A stretch of 64,000 nt of DNA from Diogma glabrata (GCA_963693315.1 CAVNZG010001100.1:1-64000); one strand, 5' to 3'. Positions 24,601-34,621 are shown, counted from the stretch's first letter. Numbers and translations are program-made. Notes: generated by a model from the sequence alone, not told the origin.

Positions 24601-25509
24601 AATTAAAACATATACTTACCAACCTTTTCTTTATTACCATAGCCTTTCAACCGACAAGGCGATAACTAAACTATATGTGAAATTTTTCAAACTATGTATT
24701 TCTAAAAGGGATAATGCTCTAGTGAAATTTAAAAAAAATGACAGATCGGCAAATTCATGGCTACAGTACTGGCCGATGATTGGTTCTAGTATTGGCCCAG
24801 TAACAATAACCAAGTACTGTTAACCATTAATGGACCAGTGCTTGGCCGTATGTCAATGTCTGGCAAAACCTACTTGGGCTGTTATTTTGTAAATTCGTCT
24901 AATTTTTAGAAAATTTACTTAACTAATATACCAATTTTATCGCGTACTATTAATTGAAATATATCTGATAATATAATTATTACGTTACATATTATTTTGG
25001 CCCGACTAAAGTACAGTTCACCGCAATATTCAAACCGTTATCGTTCTTTGTATCAAGGACTAGAGCGCCGCCGATACGAAAGGCGGTCAAATTGCTTCTA
25101 ATCTTCTAATGAAATCAGTTTTATAAACAAAACACGATCGTTCTTCCAAAAACGCCGTGGATGTGTATTTTGACAAAATTCTATCGTACTATGAGGTGTG
25201 CGGCCTCACTGCTTTTAGAAGAACGATTGTGTTTTGTTTATAAGATATTCGTGTCTGAGCCAGAGGAAGCAAAATATTTCATTAGTATAGGGTTCCTCGA
25301 GAGTTTATAGTGCAGTATTTAACATTCAAATTTCAATTGTTATTGGCCATTGGTAATTTATATAAACTTAAGAATAAGTACATGCAGGAGAACACAATCT
25401 AATTCAACCCCATTTATTTGGAGCCTGACTGTTTGGCCCTGTTTTTTATCTATATCATATTGTACAAACTTTACAAGACTTTTTTAAAAACAATAAATTA
25501 AAAACAATT

Positions 25510-25960
25510 CTAAATGTCAAATCCTATAACATATCAAAAGTTTTCTTGATAGTTGTGCTAATTTTTATAGAATGAATGAAAATAATTACGGGAGTAATTT
25601 AAATTTTTTGTGTTATTTCCAGTGATTTTATGATAGTGAATGTTTTATAATGGACAAGCAATATTTTCTAACGACACGAACAAATTAAGTTATGTAAATA
25701 TTTTCAAAATATGTGATGAAAACTTGCTGACAAATTCTTTTCGCTATATGGACTATAGTTTTTAATTCATAAAATAGCAAAAATTATATGTTTGGTTGCT
25801 TATTATAAAATCTAAAACGTATCCTAAATGTCAATCTTTGTTCATTTTTTTTAAACAGTCACAAGGAGGGAGAAACTATTATTTTTTTGTGGTAGGTTTT
25901 TCTTATAGATTTAAAGAAGCTTGCAATAATTGTACAATTTTGAATCAAATGAAAAATTTA
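25510..25960. repeat. Direct repeat, first copy (~450 bp)
   Basis: From AATCCTATAACATATCAAAAG to TTTTGAATCAAATGAAAAAT. The second copy is at 26335-26795, about 825 bp away and roughly 95% identical by eye. The 375 bp between the copies hold an isolated G+C-richer stretch (25980-26080) with CCCAGACGTCCCAAG and GTCCCAC motifs. Confidence 0.8.
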
Positions 25961-26334
25961 CGCACATTTATGGGTAGTAAACTGCCCAGACGTCCCAAGC
26001 TGCGTGGAAATGTCCCACATTTCGTTGCGTTGTCCCATGGAGAAATTTGTCCCACGAAGCGTCCCACGGAACAAATATTTCCACCACATTTGCACGCAAT
26101 ATCGAAATACTCAAAAAACCTTATATCTACCTACGTACAGTTTGCGCAATATCTTAGTCAAAGCAATGGCTTCACAGTTTTTCTTGCAGTTTTTATAATG
26201 TTATGTATATGTTGATATAACCATATTGAGAGAACAAACCAGTGCAATATTTGTTTTACTAAAATATTGTTTTAACTATAATTTTCTTAGAAATACTAAA
26301 CTCAGTTATTTCACTTCAATAATTTACATATCTT

Positions 26335-26795
26335 TTAATGTAAAATCCTATAACCAAAAGTTTTCTTAATAGTTGTGCTAATTTTTATAAAATGAATGAA
26401 AATAATTACGGGAGTAATTAGAATTTATTGGGTTATTTCCAGTGATTTTATAATAGTGAATGTTTTATAATGGACAAGCAATATTTTCTAACGACACGAA
26501 CCAATATTTAAGTTATGTAAATATTCTCAAAGTATGTTATGAAAACTTGCTGAGAAATTCTTTTCGTTATATGGACTATAATTTTTAATTCATAAAATAG
26601 CAAAAACTATATGTTTGGTTGGTTATAATAAAATCCAAAACGTATCCTAAACGTCAATCTTTGTTCATTTTTTTATACAGTCACAGGTAGGGAGAAACTA
26701 TTATTTTTTTGTGGTAGGTTTTTCTTATAGATTTAAAAGAAGCTCGCAATAATTGTACAATTTTGAATTAAATGAAAAATGTACGCACGTATATG
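26335..26795. repeat. Direct repeat, second copy (~450 bp)
   Basis: Copy of 25510-25960 with small indels (for example CCAATATTTAAG against CAAATTAAG). The similarity ends near GTACGCACGTATATGGGT, the counterpart of TACGCACATTTATGGGT. Confidence 0.8.
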
Positions 26796-27400
26796 GGTCG
26801 GTAGACATAACTCTTTCTCTCTGAGACAAATAAAGGAAAACAAACAAAAAAACGATTCGACATAAGAAGAGTCACATAAGGATTGCAATCCCGTGGTGTT
26901 TTATGGATCCCGGGACTACGTGACTCATAAATTTTGAATCCCGGGATGCCCGGGATCTAAAAAATCGTATAGAAAAACCATCCTTTTCTTTTTTGATGCT
27001 GCACGATCTGCTGTCGTTTACAAATTCTCGTTCTCTAAACAAAGCAAAGATATAATAATTTCTAGCACAAGCGCTTTTATTAATACTGCTTTCTTGATGC
27101 TTAAACAATGCAGAGATGATACTAAGTCCTTGCATTTAAATGCTTTTAAATATATGTGTGTATAAAAATGTGTATGTTATGTTTTACGAAAAAAATCTTT
27201 TTATGTCATTTAAATTCTCGCCCCCCTAAGACTTTGGTGAAATAACGCCACTGAAATAAAATTAAATTCAACTAAAACAAAATTTGTTTTAATTACTACA
27301 TGTTTTATTCAAATTGACCGATAGAATCGAAGGGGAAAGAAAACTAACAAAATTTCTACGTTAATAGTGAAGTCATAAGTATTAGTAGAATAAAGTGATA

Positions 27401-28045
27401 TATTTGATGTAAGAGCAAAGTTGAATTTTTTTTTTGTTTTCTGTTATAGGCATAAAAGTAAGTGGCCACGTAATTATTTAGCAAATTTGGAGGTTCGGAA
27501 GGGCCCCAAAAATGGCAAAAACTGTTTTTTTGGTGTTTTTGGAGTAGGTCGCTTCACTAGTTTTAAAATATATCGGGATCTAATGATCATAAAAAAATAT
27601 TAAAAATTAAAAATTTTTGTGATTAAATTTAGAATCCATCTAGGGGGGGGCGGGTTAGGTACTTGAAAAGTGTAACCGGAAAAATCGTCGAATTTTCATG
27701 AAAATTTCAGGGAACATGTATTTTAATACATAGTCTTAATATGAGATTTAATTTTTATGAAAAAATTTTAATTTTTTCGGCCACAATTGGCATTTTTCGC
27801 TAAATTTGGCCAATGGCGCCATTTTATGAGAAGTCATCCAAAATTAAATGTTTTTTTAATCTGTACTTTTTTTATCTTCTTTAACCTAAGTATAATTAAA
27901 ATTATGTTGCCTTAATTTAAATGCCCATTTTTGGGAATGAAAAAAAATTAATTTTTGCATTTTTTTGACATTTTACCATATATACGGTATTATTTATGCT
28001 ATGTAATTATCATGTATTTTTCATAAAATTCAATTAAAATATGCT
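27401..28045. repeat. Left terminal inverted repeat of a TIR element (~645 bp)
   Basis: Reverse-complementary to about 33320-33987. The outer ends share GATGTAAGAGCAAAGTTGAA, and the match continues through GGAGGTTCGGAAGGGCC, TTTGGCCAATGGCGCCATTTTATGAG and AATTAAATGCCCATTTTTGG. Long TIRs plus an interior gene indicate a DNA transposon. The exact outer boundary and target duplication are not clear. Confidence 0.85.
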
Positions 28046-28164
28046 AAAATGTTATATTTTGTGAAAAATATTTTTTATTGGTTTTACCCAACCTTCCCCT
28101 ATAATAAAGCGTTACCCCATCTGTTCCTCAAAACAGTTTGACAAAAACATTGTCCAATGAGATT

Positions 28165-28553
28165 ATAATAATGGAGAAGACACGGACCTGTTGGTAATTC
28201 TAACATCCTTAGCTTCATGTATGGAGAATATATATCTTAGAAAGCAGCCCAAAAAAAATCAAGCTATTTATATTATACACAATATTCATTTATGTATCAA
28301 CATTTATCAAAATGTATATTATTTATATATGCTTTTTCGGGATCGGATACAACATCAGCGATCTTTAATACAGGAAAAAAACTGTTTTAGAAATTTTAAA
28401 AAAATACAAAAAAGACATTTCCGAGTATATACAATGTTTTTATAATACGAATTCTGCAAAAGAATTCTTAAAAACTGCAGAAGAAGTTTGTATTAGACCG
28501 CTTTATGGATTTCTACCAACAGAAAATAAGGAATTAAGCATAATGAGATATAT
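28165..28553 (+). pseudogene. Transposon-borne gene, 5' part (insect TE-associated family), interrupted
   Basis: The plus frame begins EDTDLLVILTSLASC (from about 28171). After a frame change, GSDTTSAIFNTGKKLF appears near 28339-28386. Another frame (about 28446-28553) has FLKTAEEVCIRPLYGFLPT and continues to the LTR insertion point. I recognise the E-D-x-D-L-L, D-T-T-S-A and downstream features as a family of uncharacterised proteins common in insect and other invertebrate genomes and usually multi-copy. A function is not established, and I do not assign one. There are at least two frameshifts, and the gene is split by a 3.9-kb LTR element after 28553. The 3' part is 32476-33078. There is no clear start codon. 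Confidence 0.6.
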
Positions 28554-29250
28554 TGTTACGATTTAGAAAAATCTAGACGATTACGGTCACTTCCAGGAAA
28601 ATAAAATCAACAAAACACAACACACAAATCAATGAAATGAACATTGTTGTTGTTGTCTCTTCTTAGAAATAGGGTCAACATAAACGATTTTATGAATCAA
28701 ATCAACATAACGTAAAATAATCGAGTATTCTAATGTTTTCTCAAGGTTTCTGGAAAGTGATGTCGAATTATCTAGAAGTATTGCAGAAGGTATATAAGAA
28801 AAATACCTTTTGTAGTTTTTAATTAGTTTTATTTTAGACCTGCGACAGTAAAGCGAAATTACATGTAAATTAGTTTATTTTAAACCTGCGATTGTGAAGT
28901 TAAAAATTATAAAAGTGATCTTTAAATTAGTTTTTGTGTAAAGTTTTTGTAATATAAAGTTATAAGTGTTATTAAATAGAAATATTTTGTGTATTATTTT
29001 GAACGCTGTGAATTGGAAATTTCTGCAATAAACCGTTGGACTTTCGAAGCTGTTGGAAGAATATTCTAGTTGGGAATATTGTTTGCTGTATTGTTTTCCT
29101 GTTGTTGTGGAACAGTTAAGGTGTTGAATACTTAATAAAACCTGGTGTGTTTGCTTACTAATCAGTGATCGAACTCAGAAAGCGATTGGGAATTACGTTT
29201 ATCGAATTGTGAGTTAGGCCAATTCGAAGTAAGGTTGGAAAAACGTAACA
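28554..29250 (+). repeat. 5' LTR of SAP-gag retrotransposon (697 bp)
   Basis: Begins TGTTACG and ends CGTAACA (perfect 7-bp terminal inversion). Nearly identical to 31771-32471, with only a few differences seen, for example an extra TTTTG near 32317 in the 3' copy. Flanked by ATAT (28550-28553), matched by ATAT at 32472-32475. Directly downstream, TTGGTGACATCGGCGG starts with the TGG expected of a tRNA primer site, though I do not identify the tRNA. Confidence 0.93.
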
Positions 29251-29284
29251 TTGGTGACATCGGCGGATTAGTTAGCTGTTAATA

Positions 29285-30730
29285 ATGGTTTTATTAAGTG
29301 ATTTGAAGGTTCTTGAGTTAAAGAAAGAACTAGAACAACGTGGATTGGCAACAACCGGCAACAAAACTGAGTTGACGATACGGCTTCGGGAAGCTATGGA
29401 AGCTAGTGGAGAAGTTGTGGAAAGTTACCAGTTTGGATTGATTAGTACAAATGCTGATTCAGTAGCAGTTGATGAAGAGAAAAGTTTTGTTGCAGAAACA
29501 ACAACAACATTACCATCTGGAAACTGCGATTTTACGCAGTTAATGGCTATGATGCAACAGATGAGTTTGAACATCAGTCAACAGATAATTGCCAATAAAG
29601 ACGAGATGAATCAAAAATTTGATCAACAAAGCTGCAACATCAATCAACAGCTGGAGAAAGTCAACAATAATATGGCTGCAAATAAGGAAGAGATCAGCTG
29701 CAACATCAATCAACAATTGGCTGCAAATAAAGAAGAAATCAGCTGCAACATCAATCAACAAATGGCTGCTACCAAAGAAGAGATTACTGCAACACTTGCT
29801 GCAAATAAAGATGAGATGAACCAGCAAATAAATGAGTTGAATATTAGCATAAATCAACACTTAGACGAGAAGCTTCTACAAATGTCAACGGCATTTGATG
29901 TAAAAGTCGAGAAAATTCAAAGCGAAATTGAAGAATTTGAGCGTGACTTGAATAAAGTTGTAACTAAAGTTGACGATTTTGAGAAGAGGTTGCAGGATGT
30001 TGAAACAGCTAAAGTTACTTCACAGGTGGTACAACAGATAACAAATATTAAATTGAAACCACCATCGTATGACGGTACCACATCTTTCGGCATCTTCAAG
30101 TTCCAGTTCGAGACCGCAGCAGATCAGAATGTTTGGAACGCTGAAAATCGTCTTGCTGCATTAATAGTTGCGCTAAAGGGTGAAGCAGCTGAAGCATTAC
30201 AGGCGGTGCCAGAAAACGATCGCAAAAGCTATGCTGAAGTGATGAATGCGTTGGAACGAAAATATGGCAGCGACCACAAAAAGGAGCTATACCGGATCGA
30301 GTTAAAGGGTCGCTTGCAACGGAATGGAGAAAGCCTTCAGGAATATTCTTCGGCAGTAGAACGGCTTGTACATTTGGCACACTCGAATACTGCACCGTAT
30401 TTTATAGAGAAAATGAAGATCGAGGCTTTTACAGATGGTATCCGAGATCCAGAAACCAGGATCAAAGTAATGACTACACCTAAGGCGACTTTCCATGAAA
30501 CTGTCGCATACGCAATGCAATATGAGATGGTACGGAGGATGTGTATGCCATCTGGTGGATGCAGAAAATGGAATGTAGAGGGGAACATCAAAGGAGAAGT
30601 ATTGGCACACAGAAGTGGAAGCGACATCAGATGCTGGGTATGTGACGAAGAGGGTCACATGGCACGGGAGTGCAGGAAAACTAAAGAAGCAGATAGATCG
30701 TCGTTTTCTGCGAAGAATATGGGAGTCTAA
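29285..30730 (+). CDS. gag: Gag with N-terminal SAP domain and zinc knuckle (481 aa)
   Basis: Capsid/nucleocapsid polyprotein of the LTR element. It would package the element RNA in cytoplasmic particles. Residues ~5-38 (LSDLKVLELKKELEQRGL…TELTIRL) form a SAP motif, normally a DNA-binding helix-extended-helix and occasionally found at the N-terminus of insect gag proteins. Residues ~95-200 are a coiled-coil-like stretch with a repeating INQQLAANKEEISCN unit. Residues ~250-430 resemble a retrotransposon gag capsid region (LKGEAAEAL…YAEVMNALERKYG). A CX2CX4HX4C knuckle is at ~450-463. The start ATG at 29285 lies 34 bp after the LTR. The frame stops at TAA (30728), yet the same frame continues open into the protease, so the stop is either a readthrough site or a single nonsense mutation. 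Confidence 0.9.
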   Translation: MVLLSDLKVLELKKELEQRGLATTGNKTELTIRLREAMEASGEVVESYQFGLISTNADSVAVDEEKSFVAETTTTLPSGNCDFTQLMAMMQQMSLNISQQIIANKDEMNQKFDQQSCNINQQLEKVNNNMAANKEEISCNINQQLAANKEEISCNINQQMAATKEEITATLAANKDEMNQQINELNISINQHLDEKLLQMSTAFDVKVEKIQSEIEEFERDLNKVVTKVDDFEKRLQDVETAKVTSQVVQQITNIKLKPPSYDGTTSFGIFKFQFETAADQNVWNAENRLAALIVALKGEAAEALQAVPENDRKSYAEVMNALERKYGSDHKKELYRIELKGRLQRNGESLQEYSSAVERLVHLAHSNTAPYFIEKMKIEAFTDGIRDPETRIKVMTTPKATFHETVAYAMQYEMVRRMCMPSGGCRKWNVEGNIKGEVLAHRSGSDIRCWVCDEEGHMARECRKTKEADRSSFSAKNMGV

Positions 30731-30772
30731 GACAAGCAGCACGGAGGGTTCAGGAGCAGCAGTAGGAAAATC

Positions 30773-31759
30773 TTGTGTTGGATATGTAGAAAATCGGGCC
30801 ATATCTCACAGGACTGCTGGAACAGGAAGCGTGATAGATCTTCGTCTCCTATTCAACGGAAGTCTGTTGAGGGTGCAACTGTAAAACTAAAAAGTGAGGA
30901 GAATGCAGCCTACATTCCAATTTCAAGAATTGCGGTAAATGGTGAAAGCTTGGGTATCAACGGACAACTTGAAGGTAAAGGTTGCTTCATGACACTGGAT
31001 ACAGGTTCAGCTCGAACATTCGTTCGCAAAGGTTTAATTGACGGTATTTTGGAATCATCAGATGGATTGAAACTCCGAACAGTAACTGGAGAATGCGCTG
31101 ACGTAGCTGGTAAAAGAATCGCTGAAATAAAATTGGGAAATAACTGCTATCAACAAGAGGTGCTAGTGGCAGACATTATGGATGAAGTCATTTTAGGGAT
31201 GGACTTCATGAAGGCGAAGGGATTAGTCTTCGATTTTGGATGTGGAATCCTAAAGGTAAATAATGTTGAGATGCCACTACTTGTGAATAAGGCAGAGTCA
31301 ACCGATATTGGCAGCGATGAGGAACTACGCAGTGCAGAGGAAAATCCAGCACCATCCAAACAGATGAGGGAAAGAAACGTCAACCGACGCAGACGTTTGA
31401 ACAAACGCCGAAAGTTAAAAAGGAAACAAGTTCCGGCCCATAACGAAGTGAGCGATGTAAAAGAGGTGGTTCAAATAGCTGCAAACGGGGACGAATCGCA
31501 GCTGAAAATGAGAATGGTTCAGGGACATGGCAGTGTGAAACACTCAAAGGGAAGAGATAAGGAGCACTTTAGAGATAATGAGAATCCCTACTCATCACCG
31601 TGGGCTGACATAAAACAAAGTAATGGCCCAGGACTTAGAAAGGAACCGGAAGTAATTCTAAACCGCTTGGGAAATAAAAAAAAAAAAAAAAAAAAAAAAA
31701 TGTTTGGATTCAACAATTGGAGGAGAGATCTAGATCCTGTTCGGGACGAACAGGCTTAA
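30773..31759 (+). CDS. Second zinc knuckle plus aspartic protease, pol otherwise deleted (328 aa)
   Basis: This frame is in phase with gag, and from the gag stop onward it is open through 30731-30772. Residues 2-15 form a second CX2CX4HX4C knuckle (CWICRKSGHISQDC). The retropepsin active site is LDTGSARTF (D76), and the second conserved block VILGMDFM is about 70 residues later, so it would process the polyprotein. After ~165 residues the protein becomes charged and low-complexity (RRRRLNKRRKLKRKQ) and runs into eight lysines encoded by a 25-A tract (31676-31700), then ends just before the polypurine tract. That final segment normally follows integrase, so RT-RNaseH-IN have been lost by internal deletion. 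Confidence 0.85.
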   Translation: MCWICRKSGHISQDCWNRKRDRSSSPIQRKSVEGATVKLKSEENAAYIPISRIAVNGESLGINGQLEGKGCFMTLDTGSARTFVRKGLIDGILESSDGLKLRTVTGECADVAGKRIAEIKLGNNCYQQEVLVADIMDEVILGMDFMKAKGLVFDFGCGILKVNNVEMPLLVNKAESTDIGSDEELRSAEENPAPSKQMRERNVNRRRRLNKRRKLKRKQVPAHNEVSDVKEVVQIAANGDESQLKMRMVQGHGSVKHSKGRDKEHFRDNENPYSSPWADIKQSNGPGLRKEPEVILNRLGNKKKKKKKKMFGFNNWRRDLDPVRDEQA

Positions 31760-31770
31760 GTGGAGGGTAA

Positions 31771-32471
31771 TGTTACGATTTAGAAAAATCTAGACGATTA
31801 CGGTCACTTCCAGGAAAATAAAATCAACAAAACACAACACACAAATCAATGAAATGAACATTGTTGTTGTTGTCTCTTCTTAGAAATAGGGTCAACATAA
31901 ACGATTTTATGAATCAAATCAACATAACGTAAAATAATCGAGTATTCTAATGTTTTCTCAAGGTTTCTGGAAAGTGATGTCGAATTATCTAGAAGTATTG
32001 CAGAAGGTATATAAGAAAAATACCTTTTGTAGTTTTTAATTAGTTTTATTTTAGACCTGCGACAGTAAAGCGAAATTAAATGTAAATTAGTTTATTTTAA
32101 ACCTGCGATTGTGAAGTTAAAAATTATAAAAGTGATCTTTAAATTAGTTTTTGTGTAAAGTTTTTGTAAATAAAGTTATAAGTGTTATTAAATAGAAATA
32201 TTTTGTGTATTATTTTGAACGCTGTGAATTGGAAATTTCTGCAATAAACCGTTGGAGTTTCGAAGCTGTTGGAAGAATATTCTAGTTGGGAATATTGTTT
32301 GCTGTATTGTTTTCCTGTTGTTTTGTTGTGGAACAGTTAAGGTGTTGAATACTTAATAAAACCTGGTGTGTTTGCTTACTAATCAGTGATCGAACTCAGA
32401 AAGCGATTGGGAATTACGTTTATCGAATTGTGAGTTAGGCCAATTCGAAGTAAGGTTGGAAAAACGTAACA
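31771..32471 (+). repeat. 3' LTR of SAP-gag retrotransposon (701 bp)
   Basis: Starts TGTTACG after the purine tract at 31759-31770 and ends CGTAACA at 32471, followed by ATAT (target duplication). A few base differences from the 5' LTR were seen by eye (ATTAAATG for ATTACATG, TTGGAGTT for TTGGACTT, one 5-bp insertion). Confidence 0.93.
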
Positions 32472-32475
32472 ATAT

Positions 32476-33078
32476 ATTACTTAAAAAAACAGTTAGTAGT
32501 AAAAAATTTGTTCCATGTAAATTGTTCATGCTCCCACCAACACATGAAGCACTGTATCTACATTCGTTACCAGTTTATTTTCAAATTCAAACATGGCTTG
32601 GTAGAGATGATTTAAATCTATTAGAATTTGGTTGGAGACAGTCTGAAGATGGCTTAATGCCAATTACGACAACAAAAGAAGCTGTACCAGATGTTTTATT
32701 ACAACATATTAAATGTTTTGTAGGACTGGTTGTAAACGTACCAATTGTAAATGTAGGTCAAGTGGCAAGTTTTGCAGCTATATTCCTACTGAAGAAATAG
32801 AAGATGATGCCGAAGAAAATAATGTCGATGAAAGCGAAGAAGAAGAAAATATTGGAATGAACAATTATGATAATGAGGATGAAAATTATAGCAGTAGTGA
32901 CTATTTTGAAAGTGATACCATTCTAGATAGTCCAAGTGAACTTTCCGAAACTCATTCTTATAGCATGTACGAACCAGTTGTTGAAGTAGAAGAAGATATA
33001 TTTTTTTCTGATGATGATATAAACAATACTGATTTACACGAAACTAATAACAGTAAAAAAAGGAAAACTGTAGAATAG
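32476..33078 (+). pseudogene. Transposon-borne gene, 3' part, with frameshift at the Cys cluster
   Basis: This continues the reading frame of 28446-28553 across the LTR element if one ATAT copy is removed. The first frame includes KLFMLPPTHEALYLHSLPVY, then DLNLLEFGWR and LLQHIKC. It then shifts by one base in a T-run near 32718, and the other frame carries CRTGCKRTNCKCRSSGKFC, a Cys-rich cluster resembling CXC/metal-binding motifs. An acidic tail rich in E and D leads to TAG at 33076-33078. The family is widespread in insects, with an uncharacterised role. The frameshift plus the retroelement insertion make the gene dead, unless the T-run is a sequencing error. Confidence 0.65.
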
Positions 33079-33319
33079 AATTTTCAATTGAAAACATAAT
33101 TGGCTTAAAATTATTTATGCTGTGTACTTTATATATTAATAAAAAATGTTTTAAAAAAATTGCATATTACATTTTTTCAAAATCTTATATTAAATATTTA
33201 CAATAATTGGAATAACATTTTAATTATTTACCAAAAGCAATTTAGGGCATTGCAAGAAAAAAAAACAGTTTTGTAGGTTATGTATAAGTTCAAAAAATAT
33301 TTTTTTTTAATTTGAATCG

Positions 33320-33987
33320 CATATTTCACTTTTATGCAAAATACATGATAATTAGAATAAATAATACCGAATAAATGGTAAAATGTCAAAAAAATGCAAA
33401 AATTAATTTTTTTTTCATGCCCAAAAATGGGCATTTAAATTAAGGCAACATAATTTTAATTATACTTAGGTTAAAGTAGATAAAATAAAGTACAGATTAA
33501 AAAAAAAAATTAATTTTGGATGACTTCTCATAAAATGGCGCCATTGGCCAAATTTAACGGAAAATGCAAATTGTGGCCGAAAAAATTAAAATTTTAAAAT
33601 TAAATCCCATATTAAGACTATTAAAATACATGTTCCCTGAAATTTTCATGAAAATTCGACGATTTTTCCGCCCCTTATCATAAATTTAGTAAAAAAAAAG
33701 TCACGCGATTCGGTTGTTTGAGGTTAGGTTACACTTTTAAAGTACCTAACCCCCTTGAAGGATTCGAAATTTAATCACAAAAATTTTTAATTTTTAATTT
33801 ATTTTTATGATCATTAGAGCCCGAAATATTTTAAAACTAGTGAAGCAACCTACTCAAAAAACACCAAAACACCAGTTTTTGCCATTTTTGAGGCCCTTCC
33901 GAACCTCCAAATTTGCTAAATAATTACATGCCCACTAACTTTTATGTCTATAACAAAAAAAAATTCAACTTTGCTCTTACATCAATA
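33320..33987. repeat. Right terminal inverted repeat of the TIR element (~665 bp)
   Basis: Reverse complement of 27401-28045, with about 90% identity by eye. It ends at TTGCTCTTACATCAATATA. It contains an extra ~60-bp stretch near 33680-33730 (CCCTTATCATAAATTTAG…GTTTGAGGTTAGG) not matched on the left. The element between the two TIRs would be about 2.7 kb without the LTR retrotransposon. Confidence 0.82.
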
Positions 33988-34236
33988 TAAAATGCTAATA
34001 TGACTCCACTATAAAGAAAGTTGTTAAAAATTCACTACAGAATTGTTAGGGAATATTCCATCGCGATTCAAGTGGTAGTATTACATGATGAATAGCAGTT
34101 GAGCATTCGTTCATAAATCTAGCGGACATTTTTTATTTTTTTACAAACAAATTTCCATACCTTTTCCAACACGGTTCTACAGCTCAGTGAAGAAGTTTCC
34201 ATTAGAAATGGTTTTATACAATTGTGATATAATCAA
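33988..34236. other. Junction region, no gene seen
   Basis: AT-rich sequence between the TIR element and the first recognisable Penelope codons. It may include degenerate upstream Penelope RT sequence, but I cannot read it as such. Confidence 0.4.
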
Positions 34237-34616
34237 CAAGCATATAAACAAATATTTGGTAGTCCAATGGGCTCACCTGTTAGTCCATATTGTGCTAATT
34301 TAATAACGGAATATGTTGAAGAAGCTGTGTTAAAAGATATGAACTTCAAACCACCTTTTTTATTTCGATATGTCGATGACATTCTAACTACTTGTCCCAA
34401 AAACAAAATATAAGAATTTCTTAATAAATTTAATAATTTTAACAACAATATCCAGTTCACGCTTGAAACAGAAATTGATTGCTGTCTACCATTTTTAGAT
34501 CTTATCATACATCGTCAAAGTAATGGAAAATTAATTACTGATTGGTTCCATGAAAAAACATGGTCTGGAAGATACTTAAACTTTGATTCGTGGCTACCAC
34601 AATCTTATAAGAGAAG
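34237..34616 (+). pseudogene. Penelope-like element reverse transcriptase fragment
   Basis: The frame from CAA at 34237 contains QIFGSPMGSPVSPYCANL, followed by FLFRYVDDILT and then LPFLDLIIHRQSNGKL. The G-S-P-M-G-S-P-x-S-P block and Y-V-D-D catalytic box are diagnostic of Penelope-like elements. There is one in-frame stop (TAA at 34411). The frame is cut at 34616 by a Transib-like MITE and resumes at 35334 with further frameshifts. The N-terminal RT motifs are missing. Confidence 0.85.
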
Positions 34617-34621
34617 CACCG
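34617..34621. repeat. 5-bp target duplication CACCG (left)
   Basis: CACCG precedes the MITE and is repeated at 35329-35333. Removing one copy restores the Penelope frame. Confidence 0.85.

Larger units (their letters stand above)
24047..27253. mobile_element. Non-autonomous hAT-family DNA transposon (3.2 kb)
   Basis: The left terminus is CAGGGGCGTCAATTGGG. The right terminus read inward is CAGTGGCGTTATTTCACC. The first nine bases match at eight positions, and both fit the C-A-G-x-G-G-C-G ends seen in insect hAT elements. Exact 8-bp flanks (AAATAAAA) are the hAT signature duplication. The interior has no transposase frame. It holds a ~178-bp tandem duplication (24310-24600), a long hairpin (25120-25250), a 450-bp direct repeat (about 25510-25960 and 26335-26795) and a CCCGGGAT-rich patch (26905-26960). 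It probably grew by internal duplication or by other elements landing inside it. Confidence 0.82.
28554..32471 (+). mobile_element. LTR retrotransposon, internally deleted (3918 bp)
   Basis: Two near-identical ~700-bp LTRs, a 4-bp target duplication (ATAT), a TGG-starting primer site after the 5' LTR and a purine-rich AGTGGAGGGTAA before the 3' LTR. It encodes gag and an aspartic protease, but reverse transcriptase, RNase H and integrase are absent. After the protease the frame jumps to a basic/low-complexity tail and ends at 31759. The 4-bp duplication, zinc-knuckle gag and domain order fit Ty3/gypsy-type elements, but without RT this is an inference. The near-identity of the LTRs means a recent insertion, so it must have been mobilised by an autonomous relative. 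Confidence 0.88.

Noticed and set aside
29540..31404. Minus-strand frames opposite gag and protease
   Set aside because: Shadow frames of the real plus-strand coding sequence.
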